From positions 3,711-51,248 of the forward strand of contig JAGOMA010000037.1 of NCBI GenBank assembly GCA_017993775.1: DNA of 47,538 bases, written 5' to 3'. This stretch comes from Chloroflexota bacterium. GTDB taxonomy: Bacteria > Chloroflexota > Anaerolineae > Promineifilales > Promineifilaceae. Positions 1 through 7,523 of the stretch are shown here, one piece after another; the stretch's first letter is position 1; every line of letters begins with the position of its first letter. The position numbers and the translations under genes are program-made. The notes beneath the pieces are model-generated. The model was not told the DNA's origin, ran no database searches, and saw nothing but the letters and a program-made list of their open reading frames with translations.

Positions 1-492
1 GAACGCGCCAAAGACGGCCAACTGATGGCCTTCATCGAAATCGGCCAAGACCACTGCGCCACCTGCTACGCCGACGGCATCCAGATGGCAACCGGCTGCA
101 CCTTTGGGAAAGGCAATATCCAAAAGCTGGGCTATGGCAAGTTTGCCCTGACGCTGGTAGACAGAAAAACGGGCAGCAGCACGCGCATCGTCACCAAACC
201 GGAAACCATCCAGCGCAACAAAGAATCGGAATTTATTCAATATCGTCAGAGCGGCACACCCGCCTCGCAAATTGACCTGGCGTTGGTCGAGCCATTAGTT
301 GATTTTGTCCTCAGCGCCCCGGCCGAACAGATGTTTGAGATTGGCGATGTCCAGCCATTCCCGTTACCGGCTGGAAAACCCCACGATTTTAACGCCGTCA
401 TCTGTGAGGTGTGCGGCGAAGTCACTGTGGAAAGTTATGCCCGTGTGAAGAATGGGAAAATCGTTTGTATGCCCTGTGCAGAGACTGTCTGA
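1..492 (+). CDS. FmdE-family protein, 5'-truncated by window edge
   Basis: The reading frame is open from base 1, so the gene begins outside the window; the ATG at 25 is internal. Visible are a DHCATCYADG segment followed by ATGCTFGKGN, the conserved core of FmdE-like proteins (named after formylmethanofuran dehydrogenase subunit E), and a C-terminal zinc-ribbon-like pair CEVCGE...CMPC. FmdE domains often accompany molybdo/tungsto-enzymes, but their biochemical role is unsettled. It shares its layout with the complete FmdE-like protein at 18611-19237. The stop lies 26 nt before the ferredoxin-like gene, suggesting co-transcription. Family call is firm; function is not. Confidence 0.82.
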   Translation, partial: ERAKDGQLMAFIEIGQDHCATCYADGIQMATGCTFGKGNIQKLGYGKFALTLVDRKTGSSTRIVTKPETIQRNKESEFIQYRQSGTPASQIDLALVEPLVDFVLSAPAEQMFEIGDVQPFPLPAGKPHDFNAVICEVCGEVTVESYARVKNGKIVCMPCAETV

Positions 493-518
493 CCGCCGCC
501 GGGCAACGGATGGGAGTC

Positions 519-857
519 ATGAGTACCAATGGAAACGCAATGTCGTGGCATGGGATTCCCCGCGACCAGATTGATTGGCAACCCACTATCGTTGCCGACC
601 GCTGCGTGGGGTGTGGGCTGTGTACTACCTCCTGTGGGCGCGGCGTGTATGGCTTCGACTACGAGCGCAACGTGCCGGTGGTGGTCAAGCCCAGTATGTG
701 TATGGTTGGCTGCACCACCTGCGCCACCATCTGCACCCGGGACGCCATCGAGTTCCCAGCCACCGGCTATATCCGCCAGCTTATCCGCGACGAAAAGCTG
801 CTGCGCCAGAGCAAGGAAATGCTGAAAGCGAACCGCGAGAAGTATGAAGTGGCATAG
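519..857 (+). CDS. 4Fe-4S ferredoxin-type protein
   Basis: A short protein of about 112 residues with two cysteine groups: CVGCGLCTTSC, a canonical 4Fe-4S motif, and CMVGCTTCATIC with an extra spacer residue. It probably carries two 4Fe-4S clusters and acts as a soluble electron carrier. The frame is open further upstream into the fmdE gene. In-frame ATGs lie at 510, 519 and 540; 519 is preferred because a GGGAG stretch lies just upstream, but this is not decisive. A charged helix (residues RQSKEMLKANREKYE) ends the protein. Neighbours suggest electron supply to an FmdE/thiol pathway; the partner is unknown. Confidence 0.8.
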   Translation: MSTNGNAMSWHGIPRDQIDWQPTIVADRCVGCGLCTTSCGRGVYGFDYERNVPVVVKPSMCMVGCTTCATICTRDAIEFPATGYIRQLIRDEKLLRQSKEMLKANREKYEVA

Positions 858-883
858 CGCGAGCCAGCGGCCGTTTGACAAAC

Positions 884-916
884 AGATTGGTCCAATCTTC
901 AAGATTGGACCAATCT
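884..916 (+). repeat. Perfect 16-bp inverted repeat, spacer 1 nt
   Basis: The arm AGATTGGTCCAATCTT at 884-899 is followed by one C and its exact reverse complement at 901-916. Each arm is itself nearly palindromic around AGATTGG-N-CCAATCT, so the element can also be read as two direct copies of that 15-mer. It sits in the 77-nt gap between the ferredoxin-like and glutaredoxin-like genes with no T-run after it. An intercistronic hairpin or a double operator are both possible. Confidence 0.75.
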
Positions 917-934
917 CGTTGACAGGAACATTTT

Positions 935-1198
935 ATGAAAGAAATCATCATCATTCCGGCGGTTAACTGCCGCCGCAGCCAGAAAGTGCTGGCCTACCTG
1001 GACGAAAATCAGGTTACGTATACGCGCATTGACCTGGAAACAGAAAAAGGCCAGCAGATGATGGCCGACTACGAATTACGCTCATCGCCGGGTATTTTGG
1101 TAGATGGCGTACTGGTCAACCCCTTTGACATTTTGGAAGCGCCATCCTGCCGCATGAAAAAAACGGCCGCCCGCCAACTCTTTGGCCTGCCAGCCTGA
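935..1198 (+). CDS. Glutaredoxin-like monothiol protein
   Basis: 87 residues with a compact thioredoxin fold: beta strand KEIIIIPAVN, active-site C12-R-R-S15 (monothiol, second Cys replaced by Ser), and a cis-proline region SSPGILVDG at about 50-58, which is typical of glutaredoxins. A further cysteine (C72) lies near the C-terminus. It probably reduces mixed disulfides or handles thiol-bound metal/metalloid. An AGGAA sequence precedes the ATG. It lies 14 nt before the DUF169 gene, consistent with one operon. The specific substrate cannot be read from sequence. Confidence 0.8.
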   Translation: MKEIIIIPAVNCRRSQKVLAYLDENQVTYTRIDLETEKGQQMMADYELRSSPGILVDGVLVNPFDILEAPSCRMKKTAARQLFGLPA

Positions 1199-1212
1199 AG
1201 AAGGGTACGAAT

Positions 1213-1974
1213 ATGAGAGAAACAGTGACATCGGTCATAGAGATTCAAGAAATGGGGCGCAAACTTAAAGCCTTTTTAGGGCTGTCGAGTTCGGCCGTAG
1301 GTGTGCGCTTGTTAACGGCCGTTGCGGAAACACCGGTCGAAGCAGAACCTTTGCAGCGCCACCGCTACTGTCAGGCGGTGATGAAAGCGCGGCACGGACA
1401 GCACGTTCTGCTGGACAGCAAAAGCATTGCCTGCCCGGCCGCCGCCGCTGCCTTTGGTTTTAAGGCATTACCGGAAGGGCTGCGTAATGGCAACGGCCTG
1501 GTTGGGTTTGGCATCGTGTCCGATCCTGAGACCGGTCGGCGCATGTTTGCCAACATGCCGCGTTTAGCCATGAACAGCGTGGCACAGTTACACCTTTTCC
1601 CTTTAGATGAGGCGCTTTATCCGCCGGACGTGGTGGTGATTGAAGACCAAGTGGAGAAGCTGATGTGGCTGAGCCTGGCTTATCTGAACGTGACCGGCGG
1701 CGAGCGCGTGCAAAGCTCAACGGCCGTTCTGCAAGCCGCCTGCGTAGACTCCACCATCATCCCCTACCAGGAAAGACGCTTAAACCAGGGGTTCGGCTGT
1801 TACGGCTGCCGTGAAGCCACCGACCTGGCTCCCGGCGAGACCATTCTCGGTTTCCCCGGTGAACTACTCCCGGCGTTGACGATACAGGTGGAATCGTTAG
1901 TCCAAAAAGCAATGCCCAAGTCCCGCGCCAAGAAGGCGTGGGCCATCCTTGATCAAGAAAAAGAGGCCATCTAG
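1213..1974 (+). CDS. DUF169 family protein
   Basis: 253 residues. The pattern YCQAVMKARHGQ, a CPAAAAAFG block about 27 residues later, and a late GFGCYGCREATD match the DUF169 family, which is common in anaerobes and uncharacterised. The cysteines (YCQ, ACP, CYGC) are conserved features and may bind metal or a cofactor. No signal peptide or membrane segment is visible. Its TAG stop shares one base with the GTG start of the cation transporter (TAGTG), so translation is probably coupled. Confidence 0.75.
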   Translation: MRETVTSVIEIQEMGRKLKAFLGLSSSAVGVRLLTAVAETPVEAEPLQRHRYCQAVMKARHGQHVLLDSKSIACPAAAAAFGFKALPEGLRNGNGLVGFGIVSDPETGRRMFANMPRLAMNSVAQLHLFPLDEALYPPDVVVIEDQVEKLMWLSLAYLNVTGGERVQSSTAVLQAACVDSTIIPYQERRLNQGFGCYGCREATDLAPGETILGFPGELLPALTIQVESLVQKAMPKSRAKKAWAILDQEKEAI

Positions 1975-2858
1975 TGGCACATAATCACAATCACACCACT
2001 GAAAACATCGGCCTCGCCTTCTGGCTAAATCTCGGCTTCACCCTGCTGGAAATTGTGGGCGGGGTGTGGACCAACAGCACCGCAATTTTGTCTGACGCTG
2101 TGCATGATTTGGGCGACAGCTTTTCACTGGGCGTGGCCTGGCTGCTGGAGCGGCGGGCACAAAAGGGCAGCAGCGCTACCTTTTCTTATGGCTACGGCCG
2201 TCTCTCCCTCCTCTCTGCCCTGCTCAATACCATTGTCCTGATCACCGGCTCCCTGCTGGTGCTGGCGCGGGCCGTGCCCCGCCTGCTCAACCCGGAACCG
2301 ACCAACGCACAAGGCATGTTTTGGTTTGCCATTGTGGGCATTCTGGTCAACGGCTTGGCGGCCTGGCGGCTGCGCGGCGAGGCGGGCCTCAACGCCCGCG
2401 TCGTCTCCTGGCACATGATCGAAGATGTTCTGGGCTGGGTGGCCGTGTTGGTCGTCAGTATTGTGCTGTTCTTTACCCAGGCGTACATTCTTGATCCGCT
2501 GCTGTCTATTCTCATCACCCTGTATGTCCTGTTCAATGTTGCTAAGAATTTAAGGAAAACGGCCGTTCTCTTCCTGCAAGGCACGCCCGATGACATTGAT
2601 GTCGCTGAACTGGAACGGCAAATCGCGGCACTGCCTCAGGTACAGGCCGTCCACCACATCCACACCTGGTCACTGGACGGCGAACACCATGTCTTCAGCG
2701 CCCATCTGGTGGTAGATGAGGCAGTGACCTGCGCCGAGGCTACTGCCGTGAAACAGCAGGTGCGGGCACTGCTGAACGGGCATGAATTTACGCACACGGC
2801 TATTGAAATCGAGTTTGCCAACGAAGCCTGCCAGCTTGAAGAGGAAGCGGTATGTTAA
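1974..2858 (+). CDS. Cation diffusion facilitator (CDF) metal exporter
   Basis: 294 residues. The N-terminus MAHNHNH is His-rich, followed by about six hydrophobic segments and a cytoplasmic C-terminal ferredoxin-like domain with HHIHTWSLDGEHHVFSAHLVVD. The site LSDAVHDLGD in TM2 and the matching polar residues in TM5 (SWHMIEDVLGW) form the usual HDxxD-type divalent-metal site of CzcD/ZnT proteins. It should export Zn(II) or similar by proton antiport across the cytoplasmic membrane. The start is GTG, overlapping the previous stop by one base. The last 7 nt overlap the next thioredoxin-like gene. Confidence 0.9.
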   Translation: MAHNHNHTTENIGLAFWLNLGFTLLEIVGGVWTNSTAILSDAVHDLGDSFSLGVAWLLERRAQKGSSATFSYGYGRLSLLSALLNTIVLITGSLLVLARAVPRLLNPEPTNAQGMFWFAIVGILVNGLAAWRLRGEAGLNARVVSWHMIEDVLGWVAVLVVSIVLFFTQAYILDPLLSILITLYVLFNVAKNLRKTAVLFLQGTPDDIDVAELERQIAALPQVQAVHHIHTWSLDGEHHVFSAHLVVDEAVTCAEATAVKQQVRALLNGHEFTHTAIEIEFANEACQLEEEAVC

Positions 2859-3091
2859 TTCAAATCGTGGGTGTCGGCTGCCCCAAATGTCGCCAGATGA
2901 CGGCCGAAGTCAAAGCTGTCGTGGAACAGTTAGGCATAAAAGCCGAAATTGGGCGCATCGACGACCCGCAAACCATCGTGCAAATGGGCATCTTCAGCCT
3001 GCCACAGCTGATGATTGATGGGCAACTGGTGCGGTTTCGGTATCACGGCCGCAAAAGCATTGAAGAACAATTGAGGAAGGTAAGCACATGA
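2852..3091 (+). CDS. Small thioredoxin-like protein (TM0996/MTH895 type)
   Basis: 79 residues: strand MLIQIVGVG, active site C10-P-K-C13, then a cis-Pro segment FSLPQLMIDGQLV. This is the short 'redox-active disulfide protein 2' type of thioredoxin, often found with metal and arsenic genes. The ATG lies inside the end of the CDF gene (overlap 7 nt), so the two are probably translated together. It resembles the protein at 7524-7769. Likely role: dithiol reduction, or delivery of a thiol-bound metal or metalloid to a partner. Confidence 0.85.
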   Translation: MLIQIVGVGCPKCRQMTAEVKAVVEQLGIKAEIGRIDDPQTIVQMGIFSLPQLMIDGQLVRFRYHGRKSIEEQLRKVST

Positions 3092-3157
3092 ACCAACTTC
3101 CCACCCATTCCGGCAACTGACCATCCACTCGAATAACTCGACACCCAAGGATGACGT

Positions 3158-4216
3158 ATGAAACAGCGATTGATACTTGTAAGTTTGCTGATGGCATTAT
3201 GGACGATTACGGCCGTTTCCCCCACCCTTGCCCAGTCCCAGGAACAACCTACCGTGCAAGCCGTCATGTTCTGGACGGAAGGCTGCGGACACTGCGCCTG
3301 GGTGAAAGAAAACGTCCTGCCGCCCCTGGCGGTGCAATATGGCGACCAATGGCAGCTAAACCTGATTGAACTGACTAACGCCGAAGAGTTTGACCACCTG
3401 TTTGACCTGGGCGCAGCCCTGGGCATACCGCGAGAAACCATCGGCGTGCCTTTCCTATTAATAGGCGACGCCGTGCTCATTGGTTCTGACCAGATTCCGG
3501 CCGAATTACCCGGCCTGATTGAGCGCCACCTGGCAGAAGGCGGCGTTGGTTGGCCGCAAGCGCCGGGACTGGAATGGTTTCTGCCAGAGTTAGCAGCGGC
3601 CGTTCCTGCCGCGACGGCCGTTCCCCTGTTCACCCCTGAAAACGCCACACAACCGGCCCGAGACGGCTTCCTGCTGGCGGTGATGATTCTCATTGGCATG
3701 GTGTTGGCGTTGGGATATACGGTCGTGCGCCTCTGGCAGGCCAGACAGGGCCAAGTCAAAAATCAGCCCCCGGCCTGGGTCCAGACTGCGCTGCCCATTT
3801 TGGCCGTGATTGGTCTGGGCGTGGCCGCTTATCTGGCCTACGTGGAAACCCAGGCCGTCGCCGCCGTCTGCGGCCCTGTTGGCGATTGCAACGCCGTGCA
3901 AACCAGCGAGTACGCCTACCTCTTTGGCATCCCCATTGGCGTTTTGGGCGTTCTGGGCTACGTGGCGATTCTGACTGCCTGGGTCTGGGGTAAGTGGCAA
4001 GGTGATAAGCGGGCGGCGCTGGCCTTGCTGGCAATGAGCGCTTTCGGCGTACTGTTCTCCATCTACCTTACCTACCTGGAGCCGTTTGTCATCGGCGCAG
4101 TCTGCGCCTGGTGCCTGACGTCGGCGGTGGTGATGACCCTGCTGCTGGTGGCGAGTGTGGAAACGGCCGTACCCCATCTGCAACCCGCACCATCCAGCCG
4201 CTCACGCCGCCACTAA
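3158..4216 (+). CDS. Thioredoxin-VKOR fusion (disulfide-forming membrane protein)
   Basis: 352 residues. Residues 1-25 are a signal peptide or anchor. Residues 30-125 form an extracytoplasmic thioredoxin domain with C43-G-H-C46 and the cis-Pro strand VPFLLIGD. After a linker come TM segments at about 170-193 and 208-230 and a VKOR domain with loop cysteines C238/C244, a Ser in QTSEY, and the quinone-reactive C316-A-W-C319. VKOR re-oxidises its thioredoxin partner and passes electrons to quinone. The usual bacterial fusion has VKOR first; here thioredoxin is N-terminal. The RBS-like AAGGATG precedes the start. The adjacent ccdA gene would provide the opposing reductive route. Confidence 0.88.
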   Translation: MKQRLILVSLLMALWTITAVSPTLAQSQEQPTVQAVMFWTEGCGHCAWVKENVLPPLAVQYGDQWQLNLIELTNAEEFDHLFDLGAALGIPRETIGVPFLLIGDAVLIGSDQIPAELPGLIERHLAEGGVGWPQAPGLEWFLPELAAAVPAATAVPLFTPENATQPARDGFLLAVMILIGMVLALGYTVVRLWQARQGQVKNQPPAWVQTALPILAVIGLGVAAYLAYVETQAVAAVCGPVGDCNAVQTSEYAYLFGIPIGVLGVLGYVAILTAWVWGKWQGDKRAALALLAMSAFGVLFSIYLTYLEPFVIGAVCAWCLTSAVVMTLLLVASVETAVPHLQPAPSSRSRRH

Positions 4217-4233
4217 ACCGGGGAATATGCCTG

Positions 4234-4911
4234 ATGGAAATTGACACCACCATTTTTACTCAGGGCCGGCTCATCGCTTTTGGCCTCGTCTTTCTCGGCG
4301 GCATTGTCACCAGTATTGGCCCTTGCAACATCGCCATGATTCCGCTGCTGATAAGCTACGTCGGCGGTACAACCACGCCCACACGCAGTCGTGCCTTTGT
4401 CCTCTCGCTGGGCTTCGCCGTAGGGTTGGCGACCACGTTTATGATTCTGGGTATCACGGCTGCTCTGTTGGGCAGCGCCTTTACCGGCCTGCATAGCTGG
4501 GGCTACTACCTGGTCGCCATCGTCTGTTTTGCCCTGGCGTTGAACATGCTGGGAGCGCTGGAAATCAACATCCCCGGCGGCATGGCCCGGCTGCGCGAGC
4601 GCATCGGCTGGCGCGGCCTGCCCGGCGCGCTGGTCCTGGGACTGGTCTCTGGGCTGGTGGCGTCGCAGTGCGCCACGCCGGTATTGCTGGCAATTTTGGC
4701 CTATGTGATGGTGCAGCAAACGGCCATAGGTTATGGCGCGGCGCTGCTGTTTGTCTATGCCCTGGGTCGGGGCGTGCCCATCGTCCTGGCCGGGACGTTT
4801 ACGGCGGCGCTGAAAGGGCTGCGGCAGGCCGGCCGCTGGTCGACGGCATTAGAGACGGCCAGCGGACTGATCATGATGGGCGTGGGGCTGTATTTCTTAT
4901 GGCTAGCCTGA
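4234..4911 (+). CDS. ccdA: CcdA-type thiol-disulfide transmembrane electron carrier
   Basis: About 225 residues, with six hydrophobic segments predicted by eye. The two conserved membrane cysteines are present: C31 in TSIGPCNIAMIP and C146 in LVASQCATPVL, each beside the family's prolines. CcdA moves reducing equivalents from cytoplasmic thioredoxin to exported thioredoxin-like proteins. The frame is open upstream, but the ATG at 4234 gives a normal CcdA N-terminus and follows the preceding stop by 17 nt. It overlaps the next gene by 13 nt. A link to cytochrome c maturation is possible, but no other ccm gene is nearby. Confidence 0.88.
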   Translation: MEIDTTIFTQGRLIAFGLVFLGGIVTSIGPCNIAMIPLLISYVGGTTTPTRSRAFVLSLGFAVGLATTFMILGITAALLGSAFTGLHSWGYYLVAIVCFALALNMLGALEINIPGGMARLRERIGWRGLPGALVLGLVSGLVASQCATPVLLAILAYVMVQQTAIGYGAALLFVYALGRGVPIVLAGTFTAALKGLRQAGRWSTALETASGLIMMGVGLYFLWLA

Positions 4912-5342
4912 TTCAACTCCACAAACCACGCGTCTGGCTGCTGTTGGCGGGGGCGATATTTTTGCTGCTCAGCTACAAGGAGGCACGGCCGTTGCTGCTG
5001 CCTGGCGGCCCACCCCTTGACCTGAACAACCAGCCCACCCTTCTCTTTTTCAACAACGAAGAGGGCTGCGAATGCGTCATTGAGCTTTACCAAAAGGCCG
5101 ACGCCGTGATAGCCGACTGGCCTGTCGAAAACCGCGCCCACATTGCCGTCCATCGCATCGTTTTGGACGAACGGCCGGATTTACAACGCAGCTACGACAT
5201 CCAGCGCGCGCCCATGCTGCTGCTGCTAGACGCCCATGGACAAGAGGTGTGGCGGGAATGGGGTGTCGCCAGCAATCCGAATGTTTTTGACCTGGCGGCC
5301 ATAGAGGCGCAAATCCGCGCCTGGAATCTGGCAGGCGACTGA
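4899..5342 (+). CDS. Membrane-anchored thioredoxin-like protein with CXC motif
   Basis: 147 residues starting at an ATG inside the end of ccdA. One N-terminal transmembrane segment (about 10-25, RVWLLLAGAIFLLLSY) is followed by an extracytoplasmic thioredoxin-like fold: strand PTLLFFNN, then EEGC57-E-C59-VIELY in the place of a CxxC, a middle strand HIAVHRIVLDE, and the cis-Pro region QRAPMLLLLDAHG. The active site therefore reads CXC rather than CXXC. It is a good candidate for the CcdA client. Substrate unknown; the fold call is moderately strong. Confidence 0.72.
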   Translation: MASLIQLHKPRVWLLLAGAIFLLLSYKEARPLLLPGGPPLDLNNQPTLLFFNNEEGCECVIELYQKADAVIADWPVENRAHIAVHRIVLDERPDLQRSYDIQRAPMLLLLDAHGQEVWREWGVASNPNVFDLAAIEAQIRAWNLAGD

Positions 5343-5392
5343 TGAACACTGCCCACCGCCGGACTTCACCGATACTGTCATGCTAAATATGT

Positions 5393-5450
5393 GATCATTG
5401 TCACTAATGATCTAGTTTTGGGATCGGTATAATTCAATGTGTATTGAATT
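5393..5450 (+). promoter_or_regulatory. Promoter and two dyad operators upstream of the lipoyl/DGC operon
   Basis: A consensus -10 box TATAAT lies at 5428-5433. A perfect 8-bp dyad AATTCAAT-N4-ATTGAATT occupies 5431-5450; its core TTCAA-N6-TTGAA at 5433-5448 begins on the last base of the -10 box. No good -35 box lies at the right distance; TTGTCA at 5398 is 24 nt away. A second dyad GATCATT-N6-AATGATC at 5393-5412 covers the -35 zone. The layout suggests repression by an ArsR-type protein at the first dyad and a possible second regulator at the other. The gene's AGGGAGAG RBS lies at 5467-5474. Confidence 0.75.
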
Positions 5451-5480
5451 GATGGCGTTACGAACTAGGGAGAGTATCTT

Positions 5481-5930
5481 ATGAGCGAATATCTCGAATA
5501 CACATTGGACAAGTTTACCTTCAAAGTCGCCGCCGACCGTTTTTATACCCCGGAAGGCGTTTGGGCTAAAGCCAACGATGGCCGGGTGACGGTGGGTGTT
5601 TCCGACTTTTTCCAGCAGCGCAATGGGGACGTGGCTTTTGCCGAGTTAAAAGACGTGGGAACGGCCGTTTCCGCCCAAGACGAGTTCGCCACCATCGAAA
5701 CCATCAAAGTGGACATAGAACTATCTAGCCCTATCAGCGGGACGATTGCCGAAGTGAACGAAAAGTTGGAACTGGAAGCCGAAGTGATTAATCAAGACCC
5801 CTATGGCGCTGGCTGGCTGGCGGTTATCGAAGCCTCCGATTGGGTTACCGACCAGGCTAATCTGTTGACGCCAGCATCCTACCTGGAAATGATGAAAACC
5901 CAGGCGCAAGAGGAGGCGGAAGACCTATGA
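5481..5930 (+). CDS. GcvH-like lipoyl-domain protein
   Basis: 149 residues with the H-protein/lipoyl fold. The segment TIETIK76VDIELSSPISG matches the lipoylation loop of glycine cleavage H protein (ESVKA...APVSG), with Lys76 in the lipoyl-lysine position, followed by INQDPYGAGWLAVIEASDW, also typical of GcvH. No glycine cleavage P or T genes are near. The downstream genes encode DGC, OsmC and thioredoxin proteins, so a specialised lipoyl carrier is likelier than glycine metabolism. A dihydrolipoyl dithiol binds trivalent arsenic tightly, which fits the ArsR-type operator upstream; that link is inference. It overlaps the next gene by 4 nt (ATGA). Confidence 0.85.
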   Translation: MSEYLEYTLDKFTFKVAADRFYTPEGVWAKANDGRVTVGVSDFFQQRNGDVAFAELKDVGTAVSAQDEFATIETIKVDIELSSPISGTIAEVNEKLELEAEVINQDPYGAGWLAVIEASDWVTDQANLLTPASYLEMMKTQAQEEAEDL

Positions 5931-6334
5931 GCCAAAAAGTGGTTATAGTACCGTGCAGCGGCATCGGCAAAACCTACGGCACGGTCAGCCGTGAAGCCGC
6001 TTATGAAGTCATTGAAGAATTACGCCCCGAAACAGCGCAATTGGTGGCGCTTTCCAAGCTGGTGTTGGGCGATGACAATGCCCGCGCCGCCATCGCCGCC
6101 AATCCCGCCATCACCATCGACGGCTGCAAACTGGCCTGCGCCACCAAGATGGTGCAGGAAAGCGGTGGCGAGGTGGCGCAAGATTTTGCCGTGCTGGACG
6201 TTTTCCGTCGTAACCGCAAGCTGAAACCACAGGGCATCGCCGAGCTGAACGAAGGCGGCTTGCAGTTAGCCCATGCTCTGGCGGAAGAAGTCAGCGCCGT
6301 CATTGACAGCCTGCAAGGAGGGGGCGATGCCTAA
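5927..6334 (+). CDS. DGC-domain putative metal-binding protein (first copy)
   Basis: 135 residues. VVIVPCSGIGK near the N-terminus and TIDGCKLACATKMV in the middle mark the DGC domain family (named for its Asp-Gly-Cys motif; annotated as putative zinc-binding). The three cysteines C10, C67 and C71 are well placed for a trigonal thiolate site. The family is uncharacterised. It starts within the last codons of the GcvH-like gene and ends inside the start of the second DGC gene (8-nt overlap), so the set is translationally coupled. Metal identity is unknown; As(III) is worth testing given the regulatory site. Confidence 0.8.
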   Translation: MSQKVVIVPCSGIGKTYGTVSREAAYEVIEELRPETAQLVALSKLVLGDDNARAAIAANPAITIDGCKLACATKMVQESGGEVAQDFAVLDVFRRNRKLKPQGIAELNEGGLQLAHALAEEVSAVIDSLQGGGDA

Positions 6335-7052
6335 TTTACCGCAAAAGAAAGTCGGCATTGTGGCCTGCTCTGGCGAGGAACTGGCCGAAGGCACCGTCAC
6401 CCGGCTGGCGGCGCTGAAAGTGCTGGAAGAACTGCGCCCGGACGACACCGTCACCATCTGCCTGCCGCTCTTTTTGGCTGGCGGGGAGGGCGACCGTGCT
6501 TTTGCCCGTTTTTACCCGACCATCGCCGTGGACGGTTGCGACCTGCGCTGCGCCGCCCGCGCCACGGAGCAGTACTCCGGCAAACCGGCCGCCAGCGTGA
6601 TCGTCACGGACATTGTGGCCGATCGGGGCATTGGCCAAGTGGCCGGACGGCGTCGTTTGAATGAAGCGGGTCAGCAGGCGGTGGCGGAAACGGCCGTTGC
6701 TATCGCTGATTTAGTAGACAGCCTGCTGGACAAAAAGTGGAGCCGCCGCGAAGGCCATTTCATTGAGCCGGAAGAAATGCAAGCAAAATCGGCCGCCGCC
6801 TGTGCTTGCGGTTCCGGCATACCGGTGCAAACTGTGCGAATCAACGGCAAAGCAGTGACGCTGATCGCCCTACCGCCGCTGCTAGAACAATTTAAGCAGA
6901 TGGGAAAACGGCCGTCGCCCGAAACCACAACAGCCTTGCTGGAACAAGTCAAAATCTACAATCCTGTGCCCGAAGCAGACGAGGCCGCCTACTTGGACAT
7001 GTTAAGCCATGAATATGCCACTCTCTGGGGAGAATTGGAGCCTGTGTTATGA
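6327..7052 (+). CDS. DGC-domain protein with C-terminal extension (second copy)
   Basis: 241 residues. The N-terminal half parallels the first copy: VGIVAC14SGEELAEGTVTR and TIAVDGC71DLRC75AARAT. A helical stretch follows, then a CACGSG motif near residue 155 and a C-terminal domain of about 75 residues not seen in the first copy. The ATG at 6327 has a strong AGGAGGGGG RBS at 6315-6323 inside the preceding gene; earlier in-frame codons lie within that gene and are unlikely. It overlaps the OsmC gene by 4 nt. A tandem duplication followed by accretion is the simplest reading. Confidence 0.8.
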   Translation: MPNLPQKKVGIVACSGEELAEGTVTRLAALKVLEELRPDDTVTICLPLFLAGGEGDRAFARFYPTIAVDGCDLRCAARATEQYSGKPAASVIVTDIVADRGIGQVAGRRRLNEAGQQAVAETAVAIADLVDSLLDKKWSRREGHFIEPEEMQAKSAAACACGSGIPVQTVRINGKAVTLIALPPLLEQFKQMGKRPSPETTTALLEQVKIYNPVPEADEAAYLDMLSHEYATLWGELEPVL

Positions 7053-7501
7053 GCAAAACGGCCGTTTACCACACCACCGTCAACTGGAAAGGCGACCACT
7101 GGGGCCACATCGTCATGGGCAACGGGCCGGAGATGCCTTTCTCTGCCCCGCCCGATGCCCAGGGCCACCCCGACGTGTTTACGCCTGAAGATGCTTTTGT
7201 TGCCGCCGTCAACACCTGCGTTATGATGATGTTTATCTGGGCTACGGAGCGCTACAAGTTGGACCTGCAAAGCTATGAATGTCGCGCTGAAGGAACTAAA
7301 CTCATTGAACTCGACCGCACCGAAATTTTCACCCAGGTCAAGTTATGGCCGCATATTCGGGTGGCGGCTAATGGGGAGAAAACGGCCGTTGTCGAAGCCC
7401 GCGTCAAAAAAGGGCTGCAAGCCGCACAAAAATACAGTCTGGTCGCCAACTCGGTGAAATCAGACATTATTGTAGAACCAAGCATTGAAATTGTTATATA
7501 A
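7049..7501 (+). CDS. OsmC/Ohr-family protein
   Basis: 150 residues. The long N-terminal strand pair (YHTTVNWKGDHWGHIVMGNGP), the helix TPEDAFVAAVNTCVMMMF, and the late segment ARVKKGLQAAQKYSLVANSVKSDIIVEPSIEI match the OsmC fold. C57 sits in the conserved helix; C78 (YECRAEG) is where the second redox cysteine usually lies in OsmC/Ohr peroxidases. Ohr proteins use lipoylated proteins as reductants, so a lipoyl protein in the same operon is a meaningful pairing (established for Ohr; inferred here). It overlaps the preceding gene by 4 nt. Confidence 0.85.
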   Translation: MSKTAVYHTTVNWKGDHWGHIVMGNGPEMPFSAPPDAQGHPDVFTPEDAFVAAVNTCVMMMFIWATERYKLDLQSYECRAEGTKLIELDRTEIFTQVKLWPHIRVAANGEKTAVVEARVKKGLQAAQKYSLVANSVKSDIIVEPSIEIVI

Positions 7502-7523
7502 GTTATATAAAAGGAAGGTAAGT

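Noticed and set aside
3043..3759. Long minus-strand reading frame (238 codons) opposite the thioredoxin-VKOR gene
   Set aside because: Its translation has no domain pattern and mirrors a gene with clear catalytic motifs; high GC keeps the opposite frame open.
5481..5930. Assignment of the GcvH-like protein to glycine cleavage
   Set aside because: No gcvP, gcvT or lipoamide dehydrogenase gene is nearby and all overlapping neighbours are thiol proteins; glycine cleavage use in trans remains formally possible.
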